Shown: positions 1 through 9,023, counted from the stretch's first letter. The stretch: 64,000 nt of DNA from Betaproteobacteria bacterium (GCA_016709665.1 JADJMI010000001.1:62001-126000), one strand, 5' to 3'. Translations and numbers: made by a program. Notes: generated from the sequence alone by a model not told the origin.

Positions 1-1003
1 GGATGCGGCCCTCGATCTCCTCCTTCAGGCGGGCCTTGAGTTCCTTCTCGGAATCGACGGCGGCGGCGGCCTGCTTCTTCGCGGCCTGCTCGGCCTCGGC
101 GCGGGCCCGCGCGAGGGCTTCGGCTTCCGCTTCCGCCTTGGCGCGGGCCTCGGCGAGGGCCTTGGCCTCGGACTCGGCCTTGGCGCGGGCTTCCTCGAGC
201 CGCGCGGACTCGATCTCCTCGCGCTTCTTCGCTTCCGCCGTGGCCTTGGCGAACTGCTCGGCGACGAATTTCTTGCGCTCTTCCTCGACCTTGACCTTCG
301 CCTCGAGCTCCGCCTTGGCGCGGGCGTTGGCCTCGGCCTGCGCGCGCGCGCGCAGCTCGGTGAGACGGCGCGTTTCCTCTTCTTCCTTGGCCTTGGCCTC
401 GGCGGCGGCCTTCGCCTGCGCCTCCGCGACGGCCCGCTTGCGGGCTTCTTCCTCCCGCGTCTTCGCCTCGAGCTCGGCCCGGGCGCGCTCGGAGGCTTCC
501 TTGGCGCGGCGCGCCTGTTCCATCGCGCGCTGCTCGGCTTCGGCGCGGGCCCGCGCCTCGGCTTCGGCCGCGGCTCGCGCTTCGGCCTCGCGCTTGGCCT
601 TTTCCCGCGCGGCGATCTGCGCCGCCTCGCGCGCCTTGTGGTCGACCTGGTTCTTCTCCTGCTGCCGGACGAGCTCGCTGATGTCGTTGGCGGCCGCCGC
701 GACGACGCGCTGCGTCTGTCCCGGGAGCTTGCCCGGGGCCGTGAAGTCGAAATCGTCCTCGCCGAACGGGTCGGGATCCTTGCGGGTGGTGAAGACGCGC
801 GCGTAGCCGTCCCGGATGAGCGTGCCGATCGCCTTCTCGAGGGACGGCTTCTCGTATTCGCCCTTCTCGAGGATCTCCGCGAAGGTGGACTTGCCGTCGA
901 CGAGCTTGAGCACCTTCATCAGGTCGCGCGACAGCGAAGCGGATCGCTGGTTGACCTGCGTGATGCCCTTCGCGGTTTTCGTGAAGACGGTGGTGTTGTC
1001 CAT
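1..1003 (-). CDS. Coiled-coil protein with winged-helix-like N-terminus (3' end outside window)
   Basis: The gene starts at an ATG at 1003 and stays open to the window edge, so at least 334 codons are present and the C-terminus is missing. Residues 1 to about 80 look like a small helical, winged-helix-like domain (it begins MDNTTVFTKTAKG and contains LMKVLKLVDGKS and LIRDGYARVF). From about residue 110 the protein is an almost uninterrupted run of Ala, Glu, Lys and Arg (EAEARARAEAE-type repeats), which predicts a very long single helix or coiled coil like that of TolA. I recall this N-terminus from betaproteobacterial proteins whose C-terminus is a signalling domain such as a class III nucleotide cyclase; that is inference, because the C-terminus is not visible. 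The opposite strand is also open over most of this stretch, but only as a shadow of the GC-rich codons. Confidence 0.75.
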   Translation of the reverse strand, partial: MDNTTVFTKTAKGITQVNQRSASLSRDLMKVLKLVDGKSTFAEILEKGEYEKPSLEKAIGTLIRDGYARVFTTRKDPDPFGEDDFDFTAPGKLPGQTQRVVAAAANDISELVRQQEKNQVDHKAREAAQIAAREKAKREAEARAAAEAEARARAEAEQRAMEQARRAKEASERARAELEAKTREEEARKRAVAEAQAKAAAEAKAKEEEETRRLTELRARAQAEANARAKAELEAKVKVEEERKKFVAEQFAKATAEAKKREEIESARLEEARAKAESEAKALAEARAKAEAEAEALARARAEAEQAAKKQAAAAVDSEKELKARLKEEIEGRI

Positions 1004-1270
1004 CCGGTTTGCCCCGTGTGTTCTTCTTTGGCGACGCGAGGCGGCGCGGGATGGCCGCCCGAGACAGGCTGGAACCGGCACCGCGTGTGGCTGCGCCGGA
1101 GTGGCCAATAATGGCATGAATTCAGGGTCTTGAAAAAGGATTCGCCCTCACCGTCGCCTCGAGGTGACAAAATTGGTTACAACTCGCGTCGTCCGCCCGG
1201 AGCCCTCGCGCGTTTAAGCGATGAGGATCCGGCGCATTGCCGGGGATTCGACGCATCCGGAGACACGCCC

Positions 1271-3157
1271 ATGAAACGCCTCGCCGCCTGCCTCTTCGCC
1301 CTCGCCCTCCTGCCGGCCGCCGCCGCCGATCCGCCCGGTCGCGTGGGGCGCCTCGCCTGGATCGAAGGCGAGGCCCTCGCGTTCACCGATCCGGAAACCG
1401 GCTGGGAAGGCGCCCGCGTCAACACGCACCTCACCAGCGAGAACTCGGTGTGGACGGAACCGCGCTCGCGCGCCGAGGTGCGCGCCGGCTCCATCGCCCT
1501 TCGCCTCGAGGAAACCTCGCAGCTCGACATCGCGCGGCTCGACGACAACGAGCTGCACGCCCACCTGGCGCGCGGCAGCCTCGCGGTGCGCGTGCGCTTC
1601 TTCGAGAAAGGCGAGTCGATCTTCATCACCACCCCCGGGGCGCGCTTCCAGGTGCGCGGCAACGGGCGCTTCCGCATCGACGCGGACGCGGGCCGGGGCG
1701 AATCGCGGCTCACGGTCTTCACCGGCAGCGCGCGGCTGGAGGCGAGCGGCGGCGCGGTGATCGTCGACACGGGCCGCGCCGTGGTCGTCACCGGCGGCGA
1801 TCGTCCCTCCTACGAATTCGAAACCGCGGTCACCACGCCCATCGACGAATGGGCCCTCGCGCGGGACGAGCGCTTCGCGGACGGCCAGGCCTCGCGCTAC
1901 GTCTCGCCGCGCATGACGGGCTGGGAAGACCTCGACGCCTATGGCGCGTGGCGCGACGAGCCCGAGTACGGCACCGTCTGGTATCCGACCCGGGTCGAGG
2001 TGGGCTGGCAGCCCTACCAGGTCGGCCGCTGGGCCTACGTGCGCCCGTGGGGCTGGACCTGGGTGGACGACGCCCCCTGGGGCTACGCGCCCTTCCACTA
2101 CGGCCGCTGGGTGAACGTGCGCGGCCGCTGGGGCTGGTATCCCGGCCGCTACGATCCTCGCCCGGTCTGGGCGCCGGCGCTCGTGGGCTGGGTGGGCGGC
2201 TCGGGCTGGAGCCTCACGGTCAACTCCGGCCCGGTCGGCGTCGTGGGCTGGTATCCGCTCTCGCCGTGGGACCGCTACGACCCCTGGTACCGCGTGAACC
2301 CCACCTACGTGACGCACGTGAACCGCGTGGTGATCGTCGATCGCCGCCCGCCCCACGGCGGCGGGCACTACCGCGACCACGTCACCGTGGCCACGCGCGA
2401 CGTCTTCGGTTCGCGCCGGCCGGTGCGCGACTCGATGAGGCAGGTGCCGCGCGAAGTCGTCGCGCGCCAGCCGGTCGTCTCCGGCGGTGCCGTGCTGCCG
2501 CCGGCCAACGTCGTCCGTACCCGTCCGGGCGCCCCCTCGCCGGGCGGCTCCCCGGCCTCGCCCCCCGGACGTCCCCCGCAGGGCGGCGCGCCGGGAAGCG
2601 GGCGGCCCGTCACGGCACCTTCCGCGCCGAACGTCGTCGCGCCGCCGTCCTCGCCGCCGGCAAGGCCGGCCTTCCGGCCGCGGGAAGAAGCGCCCGCGAG
2701 CCCCACGCCTTCCGGCTCCCGGCCCGCGCCGGTGCCGGGCGGCGTTCCGCCCGCGACGAACGCGCCGCCCCGTCCTGCCTTCACGCCGCGACCGCCGGTT
2801 CCGGTCGAATCGGCGCGCCCCGCGGCACCGGCCTCCCCCGCCGCGCCGACCGCGCCGTCGGTGCCCTATGCGCCTCGCGTGTCGCCGCGCCCCGAGATGG
2901 CGCCGCCCTCCGCCGCGACGCCCGCCTCGCGCCCCCCGGCCCCTTCGCGTCCGGCGGAAGCGCCGGTGTATCGCCAGCCCCGCGGCGCACCGCCCGAGGC
3001 CTCGCGCCCGAAGCCGGAAGCCCCCCGCGAGGCGAAGCCACCCCGCCAGGAAAGCGCACCGCCGCCCGCGGCGAAACCGGTCGAGAAACCGGCGCAATCG
3101 ACCCGCCCGCAGAAGGATGACAAGCCGCCCAAGGAATCGGGAGGCAAGGAGCGCTAG
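1271..3157 (+). CDS. FecR-domain / DUF6600 exported protein with proline-rich tail
   Basis: A 628-residue protein. Residues 1-20 (MKRLAACLFALALLPAAAA) are a Sec signal peptide, which fixes the start at 1271; the frame is open further upstream but without export features. Residues of about 55-170 form a FecR-like beta domain. Residues 210-400 are rich in Trp, Tyr and Gly with repeated YGxW and GWYP motifs, typical of DUF6600. Residues from about 430 to the end are a Pro/Ala/Arg-rich, presumably disordered tail. FecR/DUF6600 proteins are predicted to sit in the periplasm or outer envelope, with no established biochemical role. An MFS gene follows after 37 bp on the same strand. No sigma/anti-sigma pair is nearby, so a FecR-type signalling role is not supported. 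Confidence 0.85.
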   Translation: MKRLAACLFALALLPAAAADPPGRVGRLAWIEGEALAFTDPETGWEGARVNTHLTSENSVWTEPRSRAEVRAGSIALRLEETSQLDIARLDDNELHAHLARGSLAVRVRFFEKGESIFITTPGARFQVRGNGRFRIDADAGRGESRLTVFTGSARLEASGGAVIVDTGRAVVVTGGDRPSYEFETAVTTPIDEWALARDERFADGQASRYVSPRMTGWEDLDAYGAWRDEPEYGTVWYPTRVEVGWQPYQVGRWAYVRPWGWTWVDDAPWGYAPFHYGRWVNVRGRWGWYPGRYDPRPVWAPALVGWVGGSGWSLTVNSGPVGVVGWYPLSPWDRYDPWYRVNPTYVTHVNRVVIVDRRPPHGGGHYRDHVTVATRDVFGSRRPVRDSMRQVPREVVARQPVVSGGAVLPPANVVRTRPGAPSPGGSPASPPGRPPQGGAPGSGRPVTAPSAPNVVAPPSSPPARPAFRPREEAPASPTPSGSRPAPVPGGVPPATNAPPRPAFTPRPPVPVESARPAAPASPAAPTAPSVPYAPRVSPRPEMAPPSAATPASRPPAPSRPAEAPVYRQPRGAPPEASRPKPEAPREAKPPRQESAPPPAAKPVEKPAQSTRPQKDDKPPKESGGKER

Positions 3158-3194
3158 CCCGTTCGCGGCAAGGCGCGGTGGTAGCCTTGCCGCC

Positions 3195-4391
3195 ATGAAC
3201 ACCTCCCGCGGCTACTGGGCGCTCGCCATCGCGGGCGCCGCGATCCTCGCCATCACGATGGGGATCCGCCAGTCCCTCGGCCTCTTCGTTTCCCCGCTCA
3301 ACACCTCGACGGGGCTCGGCATCGTCACGATCAGCTTCACGCTCGCCGTGGGCCAGTTCGTGTGGGGCGCGACCCAGCCGGCCTTCGGCGCGCTCGCCGA
3401 TCGCGTGGGCAACGTTCGCGTGATCGCCGCCGGCGCGGTGCTCCTCGCCGCCGGCCTCGTCGGCACCACGCTCGTGGATTCGAGCATCGGCCTGCTGCTC
3501 TTCCTGGGCATCGTCACCACCGCCGGCGCCGGCGCGGGCAGCTTCTCGATCCTCATGAGCGCGGCCGCGAACCGCCTGCCGCCGGAACGCCGCTCCACCG
3601 CTTCGGGATTCATCAACGCGGGTGGCTCGTTCGGGCAGTTCGTGTTCGCCCCGCTCTCGCAGGGGCTCATCGCGGCCTTCGGCTGGGTCGTCGCGCTCTG
3701 GGCGCTCGCCGCCACGGCGCTCGCGACGATCCCGATGGCCCTCGCCTTTCGCGAAAAGGCGGGGCAGGCGATCCACGCGCAGGCCCCCGGCCCGACGCTC
3801 GGCGGCCAGGTGCGCGAGGCCTTCCGCGACCCGAGCTACCTGTGCCTGCACGCGGGATTCTTCACCTGCGGCTTCCACATCGCCTTCCTGGTCACGCACC
3901 TGCCGGGCGAGGTGGGCCTGTGCGGCCTGCCCGCCTCGGTGGGCGCGGCCGCGCTCGCGATCATCGGGCTCGGCAACATCGCCGGCAGCCTCGGCGCGGG
4001 CTGGCTCGGCCAGCACTACCGGATGAAGTGGATCCTCTTCGCGATGTACGCATCGCGCGCCGCGGCGATCCTCGTGTATCTCGCCATGCCCAAGACCGAG
4101 GCGACGTTCTACGCCTTCGCGGTGGTGCTCGGCATGACTTGGCTCGCGACGGTGCCGCCCACCGCGGGGCTCGTCGGCAAGCTCTTCGGCGTGCGCTACC
4201 TCGCGACGCTCTTCGGGTTCACGCTGCTCTCCCACCAGGTGGGCGCGTTCTTCGGCGCGTGGCTGGGCGGCCTCGCGATCGACCGCACGGGCAGCTACGA
4301 CTGGATGTGGTACGCCGACGCCGCGCTCGCCTTCGCGGCGGCGCTGGTGAACCTGCCGATCCGCGAAGCGCCCGTGGCGAAGCCGGCCTAG
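3195..4391 (+). CDS. MFS transporter
   Basis: A 398-residue inner-membrane protein with about 12 hydrophobic segments, the usual length for the major facilitator superfamily. The N-terminal half has the pattern seen in the monocarboxylate/oxalate-formate and YbfB-like groups: GIRQSLGLFVSPL in TM1, and GALADRVGNVRV as the loop 2-3 signature (GxLaDrxG). A central cytoplasmic loop (residues of about 190-215) separates the two halves. The substrate cannot be read from the sequence; an organic acid is a reasonable guess from the subfamily. The gene lies 37 bp after the FecR/DUF6600 gene on the same strand and could be cotranscribed with it, but there is no functional link. Confidence 0.85.
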   Translation: MNTSRGYWALAIAGAAILAITMGIRQSLGLFVSPLNTSTGLGIVTISFTLAVGQFVWGATQPAFGALADRVGNVRVIAAGAVLLAAGLVGTTLVDSSIGLLLFLGIVTTAGAGAGSFSILMSAAANRLPPERRSTASGFINAGGSFGQFVFAPLSQGLIAAFGWVVALWALAATALATIPMALAFREKAGQAIHAQAPGPTLGGQVREAFRDPSYLCLHAGFFTCGFHIAFLVTHLPGEVGLCGLPASVGAAALAIIGLGNIAGSLGAGWLGQHYRMKWILFAMYASRAAAILVYLAMPKTEATFYAFAVVLGMTWLATVPPTAGLVGKLFGVRYLATLFGFTLLSHQVGAFFGAWLGGLAIDRTGSYDWMWYADAALAFAAALVNLPIREAPVAKPA

Positions 4392-4616
4392 GGAAGGCAC
4401 GTCGCGAAGCCGAGCGTCCCGCGGTAATAAAGGGTCTTCATCGGACCATGCTGGCAGCGCGCCGGGCATCCCGGTCACGCGGCTGCCCTCAGAGTGACAA
4501 TCAGTAACAAAGAGCAAGCGCGTTCGCATTGCCGCGCCCCCGCGCAGGGGGTCACACTTCGCGCCACAGATCACGCCCGGAACACGAAGGCGCGACTCGC
4601 CACCCAAGGAGATGTC
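4392..4616 (+). other. Intergenic region ahead of small secreted protein
   Basis: This 225-bp region has no convincing coding potential. It holds a short direct repeat GTGACAA (4494-4500) and GTAACAA (4504-4510). A similar pair, GTGACAA and GTTACAA, lies at 1164-1182 ahead of the FecR/DUF6600 gene. A clear AAGGAG ribosome binding site lies at 4606-4611 just before the next start. Confidence 0.35.
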
Positions 4617-5006
4617 ATGAGAATCGCTTCCGCATTCGTCGCCGCTCTCGCGGTCGCTGCAGGGCCCGCCTTCGGCGCGTGCTCCTGGGAGTGGCTGTGC
4701 AACGGCGAGGGCGCCTGCAAGCACATGCCCGTGTGCGACTCGGTGCTCGAGATGCCGCCGCCCAAGCCGAGCGTGCAGCCACCCGCCATGCCGCCCCTCG
4801 CGATGCGCCCGCACAAGATCGCCGGCAACCTCAACTCCGCGCTCACGTGCGAGCACATCATGCGGCAGGGCCGCAGCGGCCGCTGGTACTGGGCCGAGGC
4901 CTGCTACTGCCAGGACAAGTCGAAGTCGATCGACCCGTCCAACCCGTTCGCGAACATCGTGCGTTGCGACGGCGGCCCGCCGGTGGCCGGGCCCGCGCCG
5001 AAATAG
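4617..5006 (+). CDS. Small cysteine-rich exported protein
   Basis: A 129-residue protein with a Sec signal peptide (residues 1-20, ending AFGA before C21). The start at 4617 is set by that peptide and by an AAGGAG ribosome binding site 5 nt upstream. The mature chain has about eight cysteines, including CSWEWLC and CYCQDK, so disulfide bonding in the periplasm is likely. A Pro-rich stretch (PPPKPSVQPPAMPP) sits in the middle. I do not recognise a family. It stands alone between an MFS gene and a convergent KTSC gene. Confidence 0.7.
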   Translation: MRIASAFVAALAVAAGPAFGACSWEWLCNGEGACKHMPVCDSVLEMPPPKPSVQPPAMPPLAMRPHKIAGNLNSALTCEHIMRQGRSGRWYWAEACYCQDKSKSIDPSNPFANIVRCDGGPPVAGPAPK

Positions 5007-5034
5007 CGGCGCTTCGGCGTTCGCCCGCCCCGCG

Positions 5035-5298
5035 TCAGGTCGCGCCGGAGCCGAAGATGTCCGGCGGCGCGGGCTTGGCCGATGCCGGCGCCGCGATGCG
5101 CCGGCCCGTGAATTCCTCCTCGATCGATTCCTTGTAGTACGTCCCCGGCGACGGCGAGGTCATGAGCCGCCGGTGGATCTCCGGGGAGATGTTCGCGTAT
5201 TCGAAAGTGCCGGCCGTCGTCTCGACGACGAGCTTGCGGTTCCTCTCGTCGTAGCCGGCGGACCGCACGCCCGTCCCGTTGAGCCGCTTCATTTCCAT
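5035..5298 (-). CDS. KTSC domain protein
   Basis: An 87-residue protein. The first 60 residues match the KTSC domain: a small beta fold with GYDERNRKLVVET, TFEYANIS and a GTYYKESI segment where the family carries its (K/T)S-type motif. KTSC domains occur alone or fused to lysyl-tRNA-synthetase-like and phage proteins, and their function is not established. The C-terminal 25 residues are Ala/Pro-rich. The ATG at 5298 follows an AAGGAG ribosome binding site (7 nt spacing); a second in-frame ATG two codons later is less well placed. Confidence 0.8.
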   Translation of the reverse strand: MEMKRLNGTGVRSAGYDERNRKLVVETTAGTFEYANISPEIHRRLMTSPSPGTYYKESIEEEFTGRRIAAPASAKPAPPDIFGSGAT

Positions 5299-5317
5299 TC
5301 GAGTCTCCTTGCCGTCG

Positions 5318-5911
5318 TCAGCCGCCGCTCGCCACCGGGACCGCGGGCGGCTCCTCGCGAACCGCCTCGAGCTGCACGACGATGCGCACCTCGTCGGCCA
5401 CGAAATTCGAGAATCGCGTCAGGCCGAAGTCGCTGCGCTTGAGGCTCGCCGTCACGTCGGCCCCGCAGGTCAGGCGCACGAGGAAGGGCAATCGCGTGCA
5501 CGCGAAGCGCTCGACCGAAAGCGCCACGGGTTTCGTCACGCCGTTCAGCGTGAGTTCGCCGCTCGCGCGCCGCGGCTCGCCCTTGTCGAACTCGACCTGC
5601 GCCGCGCGGAAGGTGATCCGCGGGTGCTTTTCCACGTCGAAGAAGTCCTCGCCCTTCAACACGCCGTCCAGGGCCTTGTTGCCCGTGCTCACGCTCGCCG
5701 TCTCGATGGCGAGCTCGATGCGCGCCGTGCCGGCCTCGCGGTCGATCTCGATGCGCCCGCTCGTCCGGTCGAACCGGCCGCGCTGCGTCGAGATGCCCAG
5801 GTGCACCACCTCGAAGGCGGGAAACGTGTGGCCCGGATCGACGTTGAAGGTCTCGGGCGCCGCGAAGGCGGCCGGCGCGCAGAATGCGAGCGCCGCCGCG
5901 AGGCCTTTCAA
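5318..5911 (-). CDS. YceI family periplasmic protein, TTG start coupled to msrA
   Basis: A 197-residue YceI/lipocalin-like beta-barrel protein. Residues 1-17 are a signal peptide (LKGLAAALAFCAPAAFA), and the mature part shows the family pattern: FNVDPGHTFPAFEVVHLGIS near the start, DFFDVEKHPRITFRA in the middle, GELTLNGVTKPV later. YceI proteins bind isoprenoid or other amphipathic lipids in the periplasm. No ATG or GTG gives a sensible signal peptide; the start is TTG at 5911, whose last two bases and the next A form the TGA stop of msrA (TTGA overlap), which implies translational coupling. Confidence 0.85.
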   Translation of the reverse strand: MKGLAAALAFCAPAAFAAPETFNVDPGHTFPAFEVVHLGISTQRGRFDRTSGRIEIDREAGTARIELAIETASVSTGNKALDGVLKGEDFFDVEKHPRITFRAAQVEFDKGEPRRASGELTLNGVTKPVALSVERFACTRLPFLVRLTCGADVTASLKRSDFGLTRFSNFVADEVRIVVQLEAVREEPPAVPVASGG

Positions 5912-6516
5912 GAACCGCCCGCCTTCGCGCCCCACAGTTCCTTGAGCCGCTGGTCGCGCCCGCAGCCGTTGCGGTAGAACTTGTACTTCACCGGGTTCTT
6001 CACGTAGTAGTCCTGGTGGTAGTCCTCGGCGGGGTAGAAGGTGCCGGCCATCTCGATCGGGGTCACGAGGGCCGCCTTGAAGGGCTTCGACTTCTCGAGC
6101 GCCGCCTTCGAGGCCTCCGCCGCCTGCCGCTGTGCGGCCGAGTGATAGAAGACCGTCGTGCGGTATTGCGTTCCCGCGTCGCAGAACTGGCGGTCCTTCA
6201 CCGTGGGATCGACGTTGAACCAGTACACCGCGAGCAGCTTCTGGTACGAGACCTTCGACGGGTCGAAGGTGACCTGCACCACCTCGGTGTGGCCCGTGGT
6301 GCCCGCGGACACTTCCTCGTACTTCGGGTTCGCCTTGCTCCCGCCCATGTAGCCCGACACGGTGGAGACGACGCCGGGCAGGGCGTCGTAGGGCGGCTCC
6401 ATGCACCAGAAGCAGCCGCCCGCGAAGGTGGCCTTCTCGAGGGCCGGCTTGGGCGCGCTCTGCGCGTGGACGGCGCTCGCGAAAGCGAGGAGCGCGAGGA
6501 GGATCGGGAATCGCAT
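5908..6516 (-). CDS. msrA: Peptide methionine sulfoxide reductase MsrA, exported
   Basis: A 202-residue enzyme that reduces the S-epimer of methionine sulfoxide in proteins. The catalytic motif GCFWC is at residues 34-38, with Cys35 as nucleophile; GYMGG and HTEVVQVTFDP are further family hallmarks. Residues 1-18 (MRFPILLALLAFASAVHA) are a signal peptide, so this is a periplasmic form rather than cytosolic MsrA. It overlaps the downstream yceI gene by 4 bp. Both products would act on oxidative damage or lipids in the envelope, but a shared role is inference. Confidence 0.93.
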   Translation of the reverse strand: MRFPILLALLAFASAVHAQSAPKPALEKATFAGGCFWCMEPPYDALPGVVSTVSGYMGGSKANPKYEEVSAGTTGHTEVVQVTFDPSKVSYQKLLAVYWFNVDPTVKDRQFCDAGTQYRTTVFYHSAAQRQAAEASKAALEKSKPFKAALVTPIEMAGTFYPAEDYHQDYYVKNPVKYKFYRNGCGRDQRLKELWGAKAGGS

Positions 6517-6629
6517 GGCGGGCCTTTCGGGTGGCGGGTCGGAATCCCATGGGTCGCGCGGGGAGGCGCCGGCCTTTCAGCCGGACGGTTCGCGGGATCG
6601 GGAGCCGTAGTTTACTGCCGCCCGGAATG

Positions 6630-6660
6630 AAAACGGCCCGCCCCCGAAAGGGCGGGCCGT
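6630..6660 (-). terminator. Intrinsic terminator of the chemoreceptor gene
   Basis: A perfect 11-bp GC-rich inverted repeat (6633-6643 with 6650-6660, 6-nt loop). On the minus strand it is followed by TTTT (6633-6630). It lies 26 bp past the chemoreceptor stop and before the divergent msrA promoter region. Confidence 0.8.
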
Positions 6661-6685
6661 GCCGGCGTCGCCGCCGGCGCCCCGG

Positions 6686-8431
6686 TCAGAACTCTTCCCA
6701 GTCCTTCTCGTTCGACCCACCGGCGGGCGGGGCGGCCGACGCCTTCGCTTCCGGCGGCCGCACGGCGGCGGGCTTCGCGGGGTGCGCGGCCCGGGACGCC
6801 GGCGAAGGCTTCGCCGAAGCCCTCGCGGCCAGTTTCGGGGCGGGCTTCGCGACCGGTGCCGGCTCGCGCACCACGGCGCCCGTTCCGTTCACGCGGAAGA
6901 TCGAGACGGCCTTGGCCAGTTCCTCGGCCTCGTGCTTCAGGCTGTCGGCGGCGGCGGCGCTCTGCTCGACGAGCGCGGCGTTCTGCTGCGTCACCTGGTC
7001 GAGCTGCACCACGGCGTCATTGATCTGGCCGATGCCGCGCCCTTCTTCCTGGCTGGCGGCCGTGATTTCGCCGATGAGGTCGCTCACCTGCTTCACCTGG
7101 CGGACGATCTCGTCCATGGTCGTGCCGGCCGTGTGCACCAGCTGGCCGCCGTTCTCGATCTGCTCGACGCTCGCGCCGATGAGGGTCTTGATCTCCTTGG
7201 CGGCCTGGGCGGCGCGCTGCGCGAGGCTGCGCACTTCGCCGGCGACCACCGCGAAGCCGCGGCCCTGCTCGCCCGCCCTCGCGGCCTCGACCGAGGCGTT
7301 GAGCGCGAGGATGTTCGTCTGGAAGGCGATCCCGTCGATGACGTTGGTGATCTCGGCGATCTTGTGGCTTTGCGACGTGATCGATTCCATCGTCTTCACC
7401 ACGTCGCTCACCACCTTCCCGCCGCTGGCCGCGGCGGCGCTCGCGTTGGCCGCCAGCTGGTTGGCCTGGCGGGCCGACTCGGCGCTCTGCTTCACGGTGG
7501 CGGTCAGTTCCTCCATCGAGGCGGCCGTCTCCTCGAGGTTCGAGGCCTGCTCTTCCGTGCGCGAGGACAGGTCCTGCGTGCCGTTGGCGATCTCCGAGGA
7601 GCCCGTCGCGATGCTGTCGGAGGCGTGGCGCACCTCGCCCACGATCTTCGCGAGGTTCTCGTTCATCTTCTTCATGCTTTCGAGGAGGCGACCGGTCTCG
7701 TCCTTGCTCGTCACCTCGATGCGGCTCGTGAGGTCGCCCGCGGCGATGGTCTCGGCGACGCGCATGGCCTCGCCGAGGGGACGCGTCACGGACCGGGCGA
7801 TCCACCAGCCGAGGAACGCGCCGAGCAGCGCGGCGACGAGGCCGACCACGCCCATCTCGATCTTGCCCATGGAAATCGCGCCGTCGACTTCCTGGTCGGC
7901 TTCCTTCATGAGTTCCTGCTGGAACTTGCCGAGGTTCTCGAAGGACTTCTGGTATTCGATCTGCGCGGGGCGAAGGGTATTGAGCAGCAGTTCCTTGCCC
8001 TCGGCGTCCTTGCCCGCGGCAAAGGCGGCGAGCGTGCGGTCCAGCCCATCGCTGTAACCCTTGCGCGTCTCTTCGGAAGCCTTGAGCAGCTGCTTGCCGC
8101 GCGGCGAGACGATCTCCTTCTCGAACTTCGCGAAGATCTCGTTGTTGGCCTCGCGCGCCTGCTTGATGCGCTCGATCTCCTCGCCCTGGACCTTGGCGTC
8201 CTTGAAGATCGCGATGTTGCGGATCGAGCGCGCCACCTCGTTGGTGTTGTCCTGCGCTTCCTGGACCTTCAAGACCTTGGGCAGGTAGTTTTCCGAAAGC
8301 TTGTCGTACTCCGCCTTCACGCTGTTGAGCGACAGGAAGGCCGCGGCGCCAACGCCCGCGATGCCCAGGATGACCACGCCGAAGCCCGCGCCGAGGCGGG
8401 TGCCGATGGGAAGGTTGTTCAAGGAGGCCAC
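6686..8431 (-). CDS. Methyl-accepting chemotaxis protein with C-terminal CheR-docking pentapeptide
   Basis: A 581-residue chemoreceptor. TM1 spans about residues 13-35, a four-helix-bundle-like periplasmic sensor region 36-190, TM2 193-213, HAMP 211-263, and the methyl-accepting signalling domain about 280-520 with the conserved hairpin tip around VVAGEVRSLAQRAA. A Pro/Ala-rich linker of about 45 residues ends in DWEEF at the very C-terminus, matching the xWxxF pentapeptide that tethers CheR and CheB. The periplasmic ligand is unknown; NEVARSIRNIAIFKD in the sensor resembles four-helix-bundle domains. cheW lies 49 bp upstream on the same strand, so the two are probably cotranscribed. Confidence 0.95.
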   Translation of the reverse strand: MASLNNLPIGTRLGAGFGVVILGIAGVGAAAFLSLNSVKAEYDKLSENYLPKVLKVQEAQDNTNEVARSIRNIAIFKDAKVQGEEIERIKQAREANNEIFAKFEKEIVSPRGKQLLKASEETRKGYSDGLDRTLAAFAAGKDAEGKELLLNTLRPAQIEYQKSFENLGKFQQELMKEADQEVDGAISMGKIEMGVVGLVAALLGAFLGWWIARSVTRPLGEAMRVAETIAAGDLTSRIEVTSKDETGRLLESMKKMNENLAKIVGEVRHASDSIATGSSEIANGTQDLSSRTEEQASNLEETAASMEELTATVKQSAESARQANQLAANASAAAASGGKVVSDVVKTMESITSQSHKIAEITNVIDGIAFQTNILALNASVEAARAGEQGRGFAVVAGEVRSLAQRAAQAAKEIKTLIGASVEQIENGGQLVHTAGTTMDEIVRQVKQVSDLIGEITAASQEEGRGIGQINDAVVQLDQVTQQNAALVEQSAAAADSLKHEAEELAKAVSIFRVNGTGAVVREPAPVAKPAPKLAARASAKPSPASRAAHPAKPAAVRPPEAKASAAPPAGGSNEKDWEEF

Positions 8432-8480
8432 GACAATTTCCTTTCAGTGTTCGTGATGGGGCCGGCCGGGGGGCGCGGAA

Positions 8481-9023
8481 TCAGTGGACGTGTTCGGAGA
8501 GGTTCAGGCTGCAGGAACCGATGAGGTTCTCGATGTCGATGAGGATCAGCATGCGTTCCTGCTCGCCTTCCTTCACCGTGCCGATTCCCGTGATGAAGCC
8601 GGCGTCAACGGAGGAGGCGAATTCCGGCACGGGGCGGATGGCCCCCGCGGGAAACTGGATCACGTCGCTCACCGAGTCGACCACGACCCCCACCACGCGG
8701 TGGGCGACGTTGAGGACGATGACGACGGTGAAGTCGTTGTACTCCGCGCTGTCGAGCGCGAACTTCAGGCGCAGGTCGACCACCGGCACGATCACGCCGC
8801 GCAGGTTCACCACGCCCTTCAGGTAGGCGGGCGAGTTGGCGATGCGCGTCGGCGCTTCGTACGAGCGGATCTCCTGGACGCGCAGGATGTCGATGCCGTA
8901 CTCCTCGGCGCCGAGCTTGAGACTCAGGTACTCGCCGGCCGCGGTGACGGGGGCGGCGGACGGGACGGCACGGACGGCCGGTTCGGCCGGGGACGCAACG
9001 TTGGGGGCGATGAGGGTATCCAT
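8481..9023 (-). CDS. cheW: Chemotaxis coupling protein CheW
   Basis: A 180-residue protein. After a 28-residue Ala/Pro-rich leader, residues 29-168 are a CheW beta-barrel domain: EYLSLKLGAEEYGIDILRVQEI, then GVVNLRGVIVPVVDLR and VGVVVDSVSDV. CheW bridges chemoreceptors and the CheA kinase. It is placed just upstream of a chemoreceptor gene. No cheA, cheR or cheB is in the window, so the rest of the pathway must be encoded elsewhere. Confidence 0.95.
   Translation of the reverse strand: MDTLIAPNVASPAEPAVRAVPSAAPVTAAGEYLSLKLGAEEYGIDILRVQEIRSYEAPTRIANSPAYLKGVVNLRGVIVPVVDLRLKFALDSAEYNDFTVVIVLNVAHRVVGVVVDSVSDVIQFPAGAIRPVPEFASSVDAGFITGIGTVKEGEQERMLILIDIENLIGSCSLNLSEHVH

Noticed and set aside
3..806. 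Long plus-strand open frame rich in Ser and Ala
   Set aside because: It is the antisense of the coiled-coil gene on the minus strand; its sequence is only the mirror of Glu/Ala/Lys codons and has no protein-like pattern.
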